64,000 nucleotides of DNA from Hyphomicrobium sp. CS1BSMeth3. GTDB lineage: Bacteria > Pseudomonadota > Alphaproteobacteria > Rhizobiales > Hyphomicrobiaceae. The notes below the pieces were generated by a model. That model did no database searches, had not been told where the DNA came from, and saw nothing but the letters and a program-made list of their open reading frames with translations. The translations under genes were made by a program, and so were the position numbers. Below, one piece after another: positions 52,936 to 61,374 of this stretch. How positions within the stretch are numbered: position 1 is the first letter of the stretch; every line of letters starts with the position of its first letter. The stretch spans positions 62,001-126,000 of the forward strand of contig NZ_FPEI01000005.1 in NCBI RefSeq assembly GCF_900117415.1, read 5' to 3'.

Positions 52936-53420
52936 TGACCAGCGCAGGCAACGGCAGCGAGCTCCACCACCAAGTGCCGGTGCCGCTGTTCAACGGCTCC
53001 TGTTCCTCGCTGTCGGCGGCTTTGCGGTTCTCATGTCAACCTGGGAGCTGTGGCGCGGCGTCTGGCCGTTCTCAACATGGCCAGTCCCTGGTTCCTGCTG
53101 ATCATCGCCGGCGGATGGGCGGTGGGCTTCTTGTTCATTGCCGGCGGCTTGCTCGGCGACGCGGTGGTCTGGCACGTCACGCCGGCGGTATCGAGATCAA
53201 GACGCGCAATCCGTTCTGGAGACGCGGCTACCGCTACGCACTTTCGGACATCGCTGGCTTCTCGGTGGAGGAGGTCGACTGGGACAGTGGGGGGCCGACC
53301 TGGCGGGTGGTCATGACCAGCCGAGACGGCTACACGCACAAGACCCGCGACTACGACAGTCAGGGTGAGGCTGCTCGCCTGAAAAGCGAGATCGAAGCCG
53401 TCCTTCAATCCCATCCCTGA
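52935..53420 (+). pseudogene. Decayed membrane-protein gene with several frameshifts
   Basis: ATG 52935 overlaps the helicase stop. Sensible protein appears in all three frames in turn: MTSAGNGSELHHQVPVPLFN in the first, LLFLAVGGFAVLMSTWELWR in the second, ASPWFLLIIAGGWAVGFLFI in the third, then back to the first for GGIEIKTRNPFWRRGYRYAL to the TGA at 53420. Joined, this is a small protein with two membrane spans and a soluble C-terminal domain. At least three frameshifts are needed, so it is not functional as read. Confidence 0.7.
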
Positions 53421-53516
53421 CGGCGGTTCTGCTGAACGGCGGAGAGTTCACCCTCCTTACCGGCGGTTCCCCGTGGCGTCTTGCAGCGTGCTCGCCACGG
53501 GAATAAATGAGATTTC

Positions 53517-54211
53517 AGGTGCGGTCGCATCACACAGAAGAGCCCGCTTAGCCAGCTCGGCCTGAACATCGTCGATCTGGTCGAGGAGGAGCTTGACGCA
53601 CCGCCGCGCTACAACGGTGCGCCGGGGCAGGAGCATTGGGTCATCCGCCATCACCCGGAGACCGGCAAGTGCGTGCTCAGTCGGCTGACGTGGGGGCTCA
53701 TTCCTCATTGGATCAAGGAAAGCTCACCGAAGCTCAAGCCGTCAACGCGACCGCGGAGCGTGTCGCCAGCGCGCCGATGTTCCGCAGCGCCTACGCCAAG
53801 CGCCGCTGTATCGTTCCGATCGACAACTTCTTCGAATGGAAAGCCATCAGGGGGAGCAAGACGAAGCAACCCCATGCCATCGGCCTCAAGACCGACGAGC
53901 CGTTTGGCATTGCCAGCATTTGGGAGTCCTGGAAGCATCCCGCTACGGGCATCGTGCACCGCACGTTCTGTGTCATCATCACGACCGCCAACGAGCTCGT
54001 GAGCAAAATCCATGACCGAATGCCGGTCATTCTGCCGCCGGAGACTTACGATCGCTGACTCGCGGCAAACGAGCCTGATCCGCGCGATCTCATGGTGCCG
54101 TTTTCGTCCGAGCTGATGAAGATCTGGCCCATTTCCACGTGGGTGAACAAACCCGCCAATGACGATCCCAACATTCTAGCCCCAACCGATGACACGCCTA
54201 GCCTCATCTAG
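53517..54211 (+). pseudogene. Decayed SOS response-associated peptidase (YedK/HMCES-like)
   Basis: The family start MCGR is visible as AGG-TGC-GGT-CGC at 53517, so the catalytic Cys codon remains but the ATG has become AGG. PRYNGAPGQEHWVIRHHPET and LTWGLIPHWIKE follow. A frameshift near 53740 moves the frame to APMFRSAYAKRRCIVPIDNF and FFEWKAIRG. A TGA at 54056-54058 replaces an expected Trp codon. After it the frame continues to the natural end (WPISTWVNKPANDDPNIL, stop 54209-54211). YedK/HMCES forms a covalent crosslink to abasic sites in single-stranded DNA. Three independent lesions mark a true pseudogene rather than a single sequencing error. Confidence 0.82.
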
Positions 54212-54656
54212 CGTCGTTCTGCAGCGAGCTTCACGAGCTTGGCGATGGTGCATATGTTGTGTGCCGTCCCATCTTGCGCTGCTGGAGTCTTGAGTTTCGA
54301 GCGCCTGAAACCGAACGCGCTATATCCCATAGATTTCGTGGTGCCCGAGCGGTACTTCCGCGTCGGTTGCGCCACGGATGCCGTCGGGCGTGTTCGCGGG
54401 CGGTGGCGGTCGTCGGACCGGCCCTTTCTCCTCCGAAGATTGGCGTTGAGAGATTGGTGCCTGTGCGAACTGCGCTCCCCCGTTGCACAAGCAGCCACAG
54501 TTTTGATTTGGTTGCGCTGGCAGCGAGCTACCTGTGCATAACGTATGGTCGGGTATCTCAAGGTCAGAAGAATTAATGCATCACTCGTGATCAGGAAGTT
54601 TACATGCTTCAGACGCGCACCGTTCCGCTCGATGTTTCAGAACCGATTGAGCCACT
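54212..54656. other. Gap with a possible degenerate transposase tail
   Basis: No intact gene lies in these 445 bases. On the minus strand around 54208-54400 a short frame reads GYSAFGFRRSKLKTPAAQDG, then TAHNICTIAKLVKLAAERR. This loosely resembles the C-terminus of IS transposases that end in a HNL-K-L helix. The likeness is weak and no inverted repeats were found. The right part presumably holds the promoter of the HEPN-type gene. Confidence 0.3.
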
Positions 54657-55961
54657 ATGAGCCTAGGCGATCTGGATGAACTGATTCAAACTTGCCGCGA
54701 CGAGGAAGCACGCAGCTTCATTTCAGAAGCAGTAGCTTGCTACCGAGCAGGTGCGTTTCGATCATGTATTGTGTCAACATGGATTGCTGTTGTTTATGAT
54801 CTTCTCGCCAAAATTCGCGAGCTGTCGCTGGGAGGCGACGCGCAAGCACAAGCCATTACGGCAGAGCTCGCCAATCTGCAGCCGCGGATCGAACTGAACG
54901 ACATGGCCGCGATAAGAAGAATACTCGAAATAGAGCGCGATATCGTTGATACTGCAAATGCAGGCTTTGCCTTCTTCCACGGGCAGCAAATGGTTGACTT
55001 GATGCGGCTGCGAGACGACCGAAACAGGTGCGCGCATCCCACTTACCAAGGAACGGACCAACCCTATTCACCAACGGCGGAACTCGCGCGGTCGCATCTC
55101 GTACATGCTGTACGACATGTTCTTTCAGTCCCTCCTGTGCAAGGACGCGCAGCCACCGCTCATATTGTTCGTCTTGTCGAATCGAATTTGTTTCCCATCG
55201 ATCCTGAGCAAGCAAAAGTACAGCTACGCGCTGGTGGGCTAGAGCGCCCAAAGGAAAGTTTGGTCCGGGCGGTCATGGACAACCTCGTATTCGGAATGTT
55301 TGAAGGGACACCGCAAATTAAGGCGCGGCCCCAGACTGCTGTCGCCATTCGGGCGGTTCACGAGCTATTCCCAGGCCTAGCAGAGCCACGTCTGCGCAGA
55401 GCCTTAAACGTGATTGGACGTAGGTCTCCCGACCCAGAATTGGAAATATACTTTCTTCTACAGACATTCCTCGTCGGAACGTGGAACTCCCTAGAGCAAG
55501 ATAATCAAAATCGGCTCACTGAGTTCTTGCGGCAAGCGGGGCCGGTTGTGGCCCTTCGCGTTCTTCCGGCTTGCTTGGAGATACCTGCGCTTGCAGTGGA
55601 AACGGCGGCGAAGGTCCAGGCATTGGACCATGCTGCACTTGGCGAGCTGCTCAAGTACAGTAAGCACGTCGTGCCTATCGCTCGCGCTGTGGATGTCTAC
55701 TGTTCTGCGCGAAGCTGGGACCAAGCCAACACGTTCTACCAGCACGTGATTGAACCCATTCTTCATGTGCTCCAGCCAGCCCAGCTTCGACGTATCCTTG
55801 TCGCAGCGAGGGACGAGGGCGCTGACCTGCTTGGTGCACACAGTTTCAGCAGTTTTGCACGCTATGTTTATCAAGCTGAAAGGTTGCCGCGTGCAGAAGT
55901 AGTTGCAACACTTCGCGGCATCGGAGGCGAACACCTGGCGGCGTGGATAGCGCAAGGTTGA
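54657..55961 (+). CDS. HEPN-domain-like protein (possible RNase toxin)
   Basis: A 434-residue protein. The first 170 residues are helical with AVACYRAGAFRSCIVSTWIA and LRDDRNRCAHPTYQG, where RNRCAH (122-127) matches the Rx4-6H catalytic signature of HEPN ribonucleases and fits the common RNxxxH form. The rest is an alpha-helical, HEAT-like array (VRAVMDNLVFGMFEG, LRRALNVIGRRSPDPELEIY). No antitoxin nucleotidyltransferase is adjacent. Codon use and base composition are less GC-rich than neighbours, suggesting recent transfer. A stand-alone HEPN effector in defence or stress is plausible but unproven. Confidence 0.65.
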   Translation: MSLGDLDELIQTCRDEEARSFISEAVACYRAGAFRSCIVSTWIAVVYDLLAKIRELSLGGDAQAQAITAELANLQPRIELNDMAAIRRILEIERDIVDTANAGFAFFHGQQMVDLMRLRDDRNRCAHPTYQGTDQPYSPTAELARSHLVHAVRHVLSVPPVQGRAATAHIVRLVESNLFPIDPEQAKVQLRAGGLERPKESLVRAVMDNLVFGMFEGTPQIKARPQTAVAIRAVHELFPGLAEPRLRRALNVIGRRSPDPELEIYFLLQTFLVGTWNSLEQDNQNRLTEFLRQAGPVVALRVLPACLEIPALAVETAAKVQALDHAALGELLKYSKHVVPIARAVDVYCSARSWDQANTFYQHVIEPILHVLQPAQLRRILVAARDEGADLLGAHSFSSFARYVYQAERLPRAEVVATLRGIGGEHLAAWIAQG

Positions 55962-56310
55962 CCGGGATCGCATTGCCTGCAGGATTGAAACCGATGGAGA
56001 TTGCCAAGTTCGAGGCTGCGCAAGGTGCCGGATAACCACGACGGCAGCCTGATGGCACCGGCAAGTTATCTACCGGCGGCGATGCAAAAGCCTTTCCCAC
56101 CTTTCGATGACTTTTCGCTTGGCTTCCTACGGAGCACAACGAAGAGCGGATTTGTTCGGCAGGCTGTATTGGGTTTGGGGTAAGCACGTCGGTTCTCTGT
56201 TTCATGGGATGAAGCAACTTTGTGCGGCGCGCCGCCCGAAGAAGTGCGTTCGGTTGCCAACGCGTCGTGGACTGACATCTCCTTCGTCACCGTCCTTACT
56301 AGCAAATGCC
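55962..56310. other. Gap between convergent HEPN-type and relaxase genes
   Basis: These 349 bases hold the 3' flanks of two converging genes. Short ORFs overlap them on both strands, but none has a ribosome-binding site or recognisable content. I see no strong terminator. Confidence 0.4.
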
Positions 56311-58053
56311 CTAGGCCCTCCCTGGCAGGCCCCTTCCACGAGCGTGCGTCCAAGTCATGCGGGTGGGGCCGACGATCCCCACGACGGCTTGGCCGCGGAA
56401 GGGCTCGAGCGCCGGCTGCCAAGGTGCCAAAGTGAAGGTGTCCTCGCGGCGGATGACCGCGATCTTGCCGGTCGGTGTCGTGATGGCGTGATCGTAGGTG
56501 CCGGTGATCCGGGCGCCGGACTGGGCCGGCACGAAAGCGGCATTGATACGCTTTGAGACATCGGCAGCGAGCTGCTGCGTCTCGGCCTGACGCAGCGCCT
56601 TGATCATGTCGGCGCGCGGCACCTGCTTGCCGTCCTGCGATTGCTCGATGAGCTGCCGGCTGACGAGCCAGTCGGTGCGCGCCTTGAGGGCTTTGTCCGC
56701 CTCGGCCGTGAATCCCGCCGTCCGGGTCTCGGGCTGCCACCTGGTCACGATCGCCTGGTCCAGCCAGGTCGGTCCCTCGTAGGTTGTCTGCCGTTCGAGG
56801 TCGGTCGCCGACAGCAAGTGCAAGCGTGGCACCGATGACGGCTTCTCGTTGAGGCCGCCACCGGCAAGGGCGACGATGTTGCCCCGCGCCGGCACGGCGT
56901 CCGCCTTGAGGCGGCCGAGATCGGCGTAGTGGACGCGCCCGTCGACGGCATCGATGATCACCCAGGTGCGATCGGTGATCTCGTCGACCATGCCGACGCC
57001 GACGACCTTGCCGACGAGCGGCGCCCTGCGCGGTCCGCGCTCGAACAGCGCCATGGCGGCCGCGCCGCGCTCGATGCCGGCCTCTTTCAAGGTGCGCTGC
57101 ATCATCTTGAACTTGTCGGCGCGATCGCCGAGCTGGCGAAGCTTGGCTTCCGCGTTGGCATCGAGAGACCACACGCCCGCTTGCCGTTCTGATGCGAGGC
57201 CTAACCGCTGCAATGTTCTGAGCCGGCCGATCCGCAACGTCCGCTGCGTCGGATCGTTTTCCTCGGTGGCGGTGATGACGAGGATGTTGTCTTTCGCGCG
57301 CGTCATGAGCTGACGGTCGAGACGTGTCAGCCGCTCCTGGCCGACTTCGTCGAAGAGCTTCTGGATGCGCTCGAGCTGTGTCTCGGGACCGAGCTCCAAT
57401 GTCACCAAGGCTCGGGCACGGGCACGCACGCCATGGCCGATGTAGTCCCGTGCCATGACGAGGTCGCGGCCCTGGTCGTCGCTGCCGCGGATGACGACGT
57501 GGGTGTGAGGATGGCCGGTGTTGAAATGATCGACGGCCACCCAGTCGAGCTTGGTATCCAGATCCCGTTCCATCTGCGCGAGGAGATCGCGGATGAACGG
57601 CTTTAGGTCCGACAGCCGCGCGCTGTCCTCTGCCGAGACGATGAAGCGGAACTGATGCGGATCGTTCTCCGAGCGCTCAAGGAAGGCGCGGCCATCGACA
57701 TCATCGTGCTGCGCATCGTACAGCCGCCCCGCCTCTCCCTCGCGGGTGACGCCGTCGCGCTGGATGTATTTGAGGTGCGCGCGCGCCGCGCCGAGATCGC
57801 CGGCAGCGATGCGCGTGTAGCGCGCTTTGACGATGACGCGGCGACTGCCTGGGGCGATGAGACCGGCAGCGGCGCGCACACCGGCACCCATCCCCCGTTT
57901 CGGCATGTCCGATGTGATGTGGCCGCGCTGCCGCACGGCGCGTGCGCCGGCACGACCGGTCTCCCTGAGCATCCGCGTTTTGGTGCGCAGTTGCGCGTTG
58001 CTCGCGGTGTCGCGAATGCGTCCGAGCTTTGGTTTGAAGTCGTCTTGAACCAT
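56311..58053 (-). CDS. rlxS: Conjugal transfer relaxase RlxS (DUF3363-type)
   Basis: A 580-residue relaxase. The N-terminal part (LGRIRDTASNAQLRTKTRML, SRRVIVKARYTRIAAGDLGA) leads into the relaxase core with the metal-binding triad in WVAVDHFNTGHPHTHVVIRG (His181, 183 and 185). A candidate catalytic Tyr lies in KARYT (near 79). The C-terminal 300 residues are DUF3363, with GVWSLDANAEAKLRQLGDRA and DITDRTW-type sequence. It would nick oriT and lead the strand into the new cell. A hairpin in its leader may hide the ribosome-binding site (see 58054-58086). Confidence 0.9.
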   Translation of the reverse strand: MVQDDFKPKLGRIRDTASNAQLRTKTRMLRETGRAGARAVRQRGHITSDMPKRGMGAGVRAAAGLIAPGSRRVIVKARYTRIAAGDLGAARAHLKYIQRDGVTREGEAGRLYDAQHDDVDGRAFLERSENDPHQFRFIVSAEDSARLSDLKPFIRDLLAQMERDLDTKLDWVAVDHFNTGHPHTHVVIRGSDDQGRDLVMARDYIGHGVRARARALVTLELGPETQLERIQKLFDEVGQERLTRLDRQLMTRAKDNILVITATEENDPTQRTLRIGRLRTLQRLGLASERQAGVWSLDANAEAKLRQLGDRADKFKMMQRTLKEAGIERGAAAMALFERGPRRAPLVGKVVGVGMVDEITDRTWVIIDAVDGRVHYADLGRLKADAVPARGNIVALAGGGLNEKPSSVPRLHLLSATDLERQTTYEGPTWLDQAIVTRWQPETRTAGFTAEADKALKARTDWLVSRQLIEQSQDGKQVPRADMIKALRQAETQQLAADVSKRINAAFVPAQSGARITGTYDHAITTPTGKIAVIRREDTFTLAPWQPALEPFRGQAVVGIVGPTRMTWTHARGRGLPGRA

Positions 58054-58322
58054 GGCAATCCCCCAACGGTGCGTTGTGCCGGGGGAGATGTTGCGAGGCC
58101 CGATTTCGTCAAGACGGAGTCGTCGGAAGTGCCCGGTCTACAAGGCGTATTTCGTGCGCTGACTCTACGGCCGTGAAACCGGAGTCGCGTGAAGCCCAGT
58201 AACGACGGCGCATCCGAACGCTCACGACTCCATCTTTTTATCTAGATGTCCTCCCCAGCCATCTCACACCGCACAAACTCTCCGAAATCACGCCTGCAGA
58301 ACGCACGCGAGATCACGATCCG
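58054..58322. other. Leader of rlxS and candidate oriT region
   Basis: Upstream of rlxS. TCCCCC at 58059-58064 and GGGGGA at 58081-58086 form an inverted repeat with a 16-base loop. In the rlxS messenger the GGGGGA arm is the Shine-Dalgarno sequence five bases before the ATG. The rest has GAGTCGTC- and GGAGTCGCG-type repeats that could be part of oriT, which usually lies beside the relaxase gene. No nic consensus was identified. Confidence 0.4.
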
Positions 58323-58442
58323 CTAGGTCATCGCGGCGAGTCGAGGCCGCACCGGAAAGGGAAAAAGAGCAGCCGCAAATGCAGCGAGCACGACGGCAAT
58401 GAGGGCGAGAAAGACAGGCTTCAGTCTGTTGCTCGCGCTCAT
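58323..58442 (-). CDS. Small single-span membrane peptide
   Basis: A 39-residue peptide from ATG 58442, MSASNRLKPVFLALIAVVLA followed by AFAAALFPFPVRPRLAAMT. It is one membrane span with a short basic N-terminus and a Pro/Arg tail. The longer ORF to 58607 adds a composition-driven Arg/Pro stretch and crosses the DUF736 terminator. Small peptides like this occur next to DUF736 and rlxS in related elements, but the call rests mainly on hydrophobicity and the clean start. Confidence 0.4.
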   Translation of the reverse strand: MSASNRLKPVFLALIAVVLAAFAAALFPFPVRPRLAAMT

Positions 58443-58505
58443 CAGTGGCTGTCGCACATGCGCATGTCCGGGTGGGCGGGTGGGCCTCTTCGCGGAACGC
58501 GAAGG

Positions 58506-58535
58506 AGCCCTCGCGCCGGTGTCGGCGCGAGGGCT
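58506..58535. terminator. Hairpin terminator downstream of the second DUF736 gene
   Basis: A perfect 12-bp inverted repeat (AGCCCTCGCGCC at 58506-58517 and GGCGCGAGGGCT at 58524-58535) with a 6-base loop lies 14 bases past the DUF736 stop. No long T run follows on the minus strand, so efficiency is uncertain. Confidence 0.55.
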
Positions 58536-58548
58536 TTGAGCCGCAGGC

Positions 58549-58866
58549 TCAATCCTGCGGGTTCCAGATGAGAGCGAAGACGTTGGGATCGGACCGGCCG
58601 GCGGCACGGCCGAGGTTGGCGTAGAGCTTGCCGAGCTCAGGCGCCGAGATCGAGAGCGAGATGTACTCGACGCCGGAGGTCTTACCGATCCGCAGCCAAC
58701 CGGCGCCGATCTCGGTTCCGTTAGCGAGGACGCGGAAGTCCGGATGGTGCTCGGAGGGCTTGTCAGCGACCGGGACGATGCTGATTTGCGCCCGCCGCGA
58801 GAGGGTCCGGAGCTCGCCGTCGTAGCGGCCGTCCTCGCGCTTGGTGACGTATCCGATCGTAGCCAT
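58549..58866 (-). CDS. DUF736 family protein (second copy)
   Basis: A 105-residue DUF736 protein: MATIGYVTKREDGRYDGELR, FRVLANGTEIGAGWLRIGK and YISLSISAPELGKLYANLG. It is a paralogue of the protein at 9477-9797, with the shared NGTEIGAGW/GATEIGAAW core. I use ATG 58866; the ORF to 59586 reads GC-rich non-coding DNA. Function unknown; DUF736 genes mark conjugative elements in this group of bacteria. Confidence 0.85.
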   Translation of the reverse strand: MATIGYVTKREDGRYDGELRTLSRRAQISIVPVADKPSEHHPDFRVLANGTEIGAGWLRIGKTSGVEYISLSISAPELGKLYANLGRAAGRSDPNVFALIWNPQD

Positions 58867-59798
58867 GGTGTCGTTCCTCACGTTGTCCCGGCGGAGACCT
58901 ATTCCCTGCCGGCGACGTGCAGATCGTGGCAGGCTGGAGCTGGTGGCACCCGACGGAGAGGAGCTCTGCTCCGCGGAGGAGGGCCGGAACGAAGTGGAGG
59001 ACCCGCGCGGCACGCGCGGGTTGCCGCCGAGGCGACGCCTGCCACATCGTCGCACAAAGCTATGCGGGGATAGGACTCTCCCCGCGGCCAGAGGAGCGGA
59101 GGCGTGGCGTCTGGGACGGCACAGGGCAGGACACGAGCGAAGTGGGTGACGGGGCAACGAGCTCCCGCCGGGCCAATCGCGCGGACGCCGGAGGTGACAC
59201 GCGATCGCCGACGCTCCGGCGCGCAACGAGCGAAGGCGCTGAGACGTCGCCGGCGCGGTGAGGACGGAGCCGCAGGTGCGACGCTCGTCGTGGAGGGCGA
59301 GAGCGTGCCACGTCGACCGCGGGAGGATCGTGACGCGAATGCGCCGAGACGCCGTCTTTACGGCGGCTCGGTCGAACGAGCTCGCAGAGCCGTGAGATAG
59401 AGCCGTACTGAACGAGATCGTAAGATCGAGAGAAGGGCCGCCCAGACTCACCTGCTGCCGAGGCAACGAGACTTGGGCATGGTTATGCTGCACTACGGTG
59501 GTTCGCAGCAGCGTCGACGACGTCGTCTGCCGATGTCCTGAAGCGTGCGCATGGGACTGACTCCAATCGCCGATCACGAACAGCAACCCAAAGCGTCGGA
59601 TGTTGCAGTCCCACTTCCAGGCGCGCCACAGCGACGGGCATTTATCTTGAGCTAGAGAAGAAATTTAGTGCGAATGCGACACCAATACGACACTACGGGG
59701 AAAGATTGGGATATGGTAAAAGATGCACCTAAGCGTTCGGGCGAAAAGCTGTGCGGGTACGCTCGATGGTTTGGATCGAAGAGTGCAAGGATGGCCAG
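58867..59798. other. Long gap without recognisable genes
   Basis: These 932 bases separate the DUF736 gene from the XRE regulator. The left 530 are extremely GC-rich, open in several frames through composition only, and resemble the GC-rich stretches at 23184-23435 and 36900-37030. The right 400 are more balanced and contain GCGACACCAATACGACACTA near 59678, with two GCGACAC/ACGACAC units. No gene or RNA was recognised. Confidence 0.5.
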
Positions 59799-60053
59799 CT
59801 AAGAGGCTTCGCCGTCAATGGTCTTGATGAGCTGGCGCATGGCAGCGACAGGCTCGAGACCGAGCGCGCGCACGACATCGACGAACTCGATCGCGCTCAG
59901 ACGACGCTCCCCTCCTTCGTATTTGGCGACGAAGGATTGGGGCTTATCGAGACGCATAGCGACATCAGCCTGGGTCAGGCCGCGCTGTTCCCGAAGGTCA
60001 CGCAGCAGCTTGCGGAGCTTGATTTGGCGCGGCGAGCGCAGCGTGTCGCGCAT
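59799..60053 (-). CDS. XRE-family helix-turn-helix regulator
   Basis: An 84-residue controller-type regulator with the classical lambda-repressor fold: LLRDLREQRGLTQADVAMRL, then DKPQSFVAKYEGGERRLSAI (about 18-60) and a short C-terminal helix pair. It is divergent from the 142-residue gene at 60167, with two palindromes between the start codons that are its likely operators. In ICEMlSym(R7A) a small HTH protein (QseC) sits divergently from an antiactivator (QseM). The layout here is similar, but homology to QseC is not claimed. Confidence 0.85.
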   Translation of the reverse strand: MRDTLRSPRQIKLRKLLRDLREQRGLTQADVAMRLDKPQSFVAKYEGGERRLSAIEFVDVVRALGLEPVAAMRQLIKTIDGEAS

Positions 60054-60092
60054 TGCGGGAAGCCGGGATCAACTTTGACGGCTTCACCGCTT

Positions 60093-60125
60093 AATCCTGT
60101 TTCCGGATTATCCCATTCTGGGATA
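60093..60125. promoter_or_regulatory. Two overlapping palindromic operator candidates
   Basis: AATCC-N7-GGATT (60093-60109) and TATCCCA-TTC-TGGGATA (60109-60125) are two perfect inverted repeats sharing base 60109. They lie in the 113-base region between the divergent start codons of the XRE gene (60053) and the gene at 60167. Adjacent sites of this kind are typical of controller proteins that switch between two promoters. Confidence 0.6.
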
Positions 60126-60166
60126 TTTTTGTAGTTGGCTGGGTTGGCTGTGCGGAGTAGAGCGCG

Positions 60167-60595
60167 ATGACCGGAGTAGAAGGAATGCCTTTCTTCGAGC
60201 GTGACGAAGGCGATATGAACTCCTTGCCGGCGGAATGCTACGTCGCCGGTTTCCGGCTGCCGGGAGATGATGTTCCCGCGGCCAGAATGACGTTGCCGGC
60301 CGAACTCGTCGACCGGGCCGTGCTCACGGGGGCACAGCTGTCCGTGTGGCTGACCCCGCGCACCGGCCGGCTGATCCTCGACGGCGAGGGCGTTGACGAC
60401 GACACGCTGGAAGCCGCGCTTGCTGCTGGTCCCATGCGTGACCAGACACTTCTGAAGTTGATCGACCGATGTCTCGATCCGGATCATCCTTCGATGGAAG
60501 ATGATCCGGTCGGCGACCTGATATCACTACGGGCGCAGCTCGCCCAGGCGCTAGCCAAAGTCGACGATGCCTTGGCGCGTCTGCAGCGCGGCTAG
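60167..60595 (+). CDS. Hypothetical protein divergent from the XRE regulator
   Basis: A 142-residue acidic protein. The centre reads RMTLPAELVDRAVLTGAQLS and VWLTPRTGRLILDGEGVDDD. A helical C-terminus (SLRAQLAQALAKVDDALARL) follows. It may start at ATG 60167 or at ATG 60185. Its position, opposite an XRE controller and beside traF, is where an antiactivator-type gene might be expected, but the sequence gives no family. It ends four bases inside the convergent traF gene. Confidence 0.65.
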   Translation: MTGVEGMPFFERDEGDMNSLPAECYVAGFRLPGDDVPAARMTLPAELVDRAVLTGAQLSVWLTPRTGRLILDGEGVDDDTLEAALAAGPMRDQTLLKLIDRCLDPDHPSMEDDPVGDLISLRAQLAQALAKVDDALARLQRG

Positions 60596-61134
60596 CGAGT
60601 CCATATGGGGATGGCCGTCCCTATGACGTTCCCACGTTCGACCGGCCCGAAATAGCGGCTGTCGAAGCTGCCCGGCACGGTCGAAAGCACGAAAACCTCG
60701 GCTGCTGTCAAATGGTGGCATCCGTGCCAACGTGGCAGAAGACGTTGTCGCGTATCCCTCCTGTGGGCCAGTGCGCGTAGCCGGCCGCTGATCCTGATGA
60801 TCTGGCCATGCCGGCAGACGGTGTTGCCGGAACCGGCGACGACCGGCTTGATCAGCCAACCACTTGCTGGCAAATAGCCGCGCGCGCGCGCTAACAACTT
60901 CGTCGCATTAGGCAGCCGGACGACTGCCAGTTGGCCCCTTGCCGCTATCCCGTTTGTCAGCGCGTAGAGGCCAATTGGAATGCTGGAGCTGCCATTCCAA
61001 AGCAGGCTGGGTACGTATGCCTTCGGCCATGTCAGCATCAGGAGTCCGAAGACCATTGTCGCCAGTAGAGTCCGGCGGCGTCTTCGCGCTTTTCCTTCGT
61101 GCCGCCCGCTGCTCGGACCACCGTAGCAAGTCAC
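60592..61134 (-). CDS. traF: Conjugative signal peptidase TraF (S26 family)
   Basis: A TraF-type S26 peptidase that matures the TrbC pilin. After an N-terminal membrane span (LLATMVFGLLMLTWPKAYVP) comes SSSIPIGLYAL, with the catalytic-type Ser in SIPIGLY, then GQLAVVRLPNATKLLARARG, LIKPVVAGSGNTVCRHG carrying the catalytic Lys, and the C-terminal SFDSRYFGPVERGNVIGTAI box. The start is uncertain. GTG 61134 gives 180 residues; ATG 61056 gives 154 and still keeps the membrane span. It overlaps the end of the upstream HTH gene if that gene runs to 60908. Confidence 0.85.
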   Translation of the reverse strand: MTCYGGPSSGRHEGKARRRRRTLLATMVFGLLMLTWPKAYVPSLLWNGSSSIPIGLYALTNGIAARGQLAVVRLPNATKLLARARGYLPASGWLIKPVVAGSGNTVCRHGQIIRISGRLRALAHRRDTRQRLLPRWHGCHHLTAAEVFVLSTVPGSFDSRYFGPVERGNVIGTAIPIWTR

Positions 61135-61282
61135 CGAGGCGATAGACAACGCGGCCTCCATGATATCGGCACTCAGGTCCGGTCTTCTTTGATCGGTGAT
61201 TGTCCAGCGTGCCTTTGGCCATGCGCAGAAATCTGGCAGCTTCCTCAACGGTCAGGAATATCTCGTCGGGATTGTCGGACAT
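60908..61282 (-). CDS. Excisionase-like helix-turn-helix protein (RdfS-type)
   Basis: From ATG 61282 the protein reads MSDNPDEIFLTVEEAARFLR, then MAKGTLDNHRSKKTGPECRY and GGRVVYRLGDLLRWSEQRAA. This is a MerR/AlpA-type winged helix-turn-helix (about 8-62) as found in excisionases and RdfS-like recombination directionality factors. The frame continues about 60 residues past the domain into traF; that tail is low-complexity and may not be conserved. The position between the FseA-like pair and traF matches the rdfS-traF arrangement of ICEMlSym(R7A), where FseA activates it. Confidence 0.78.
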   Translation of the reverse strand: MSDNPDEIFLTVEEAARFLRMAKGTLDNHRSKKTGPECRYHGGRVVYRLGDLLRWSEQRAARRKSAKTPPDSTGDNGLRTPDADMAEGIRTQPALEWQLQHSNWPLRADKRDSGKGPTGSRPAA

Positions 61283-61374
61283 CGGTTTGCTCCTCAGCTT
61301 CTTGGGATTGCAGTGTCCTGCATTTTGATCTGTGTGGGGAGCGACTGTTTCGCTCCCCTTCAAACAGTCGGGAG

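Noticed and set aside
54208-54561. Minus-strand ORF as an insertion-sequence transposase
   Set aside because: Only a faint C-terminal likeness; no catalytic residues, terminal inverted repeats or target duplication, so no mobile element is annotated.
56066-57172. 368-residue minus-strand ORF overlapping the relaxase
   Set aside because: Same strand as rlxS but in another frame; low-complexity Arg/His/Gly-rich sequence, while rlxS has clear motifs.
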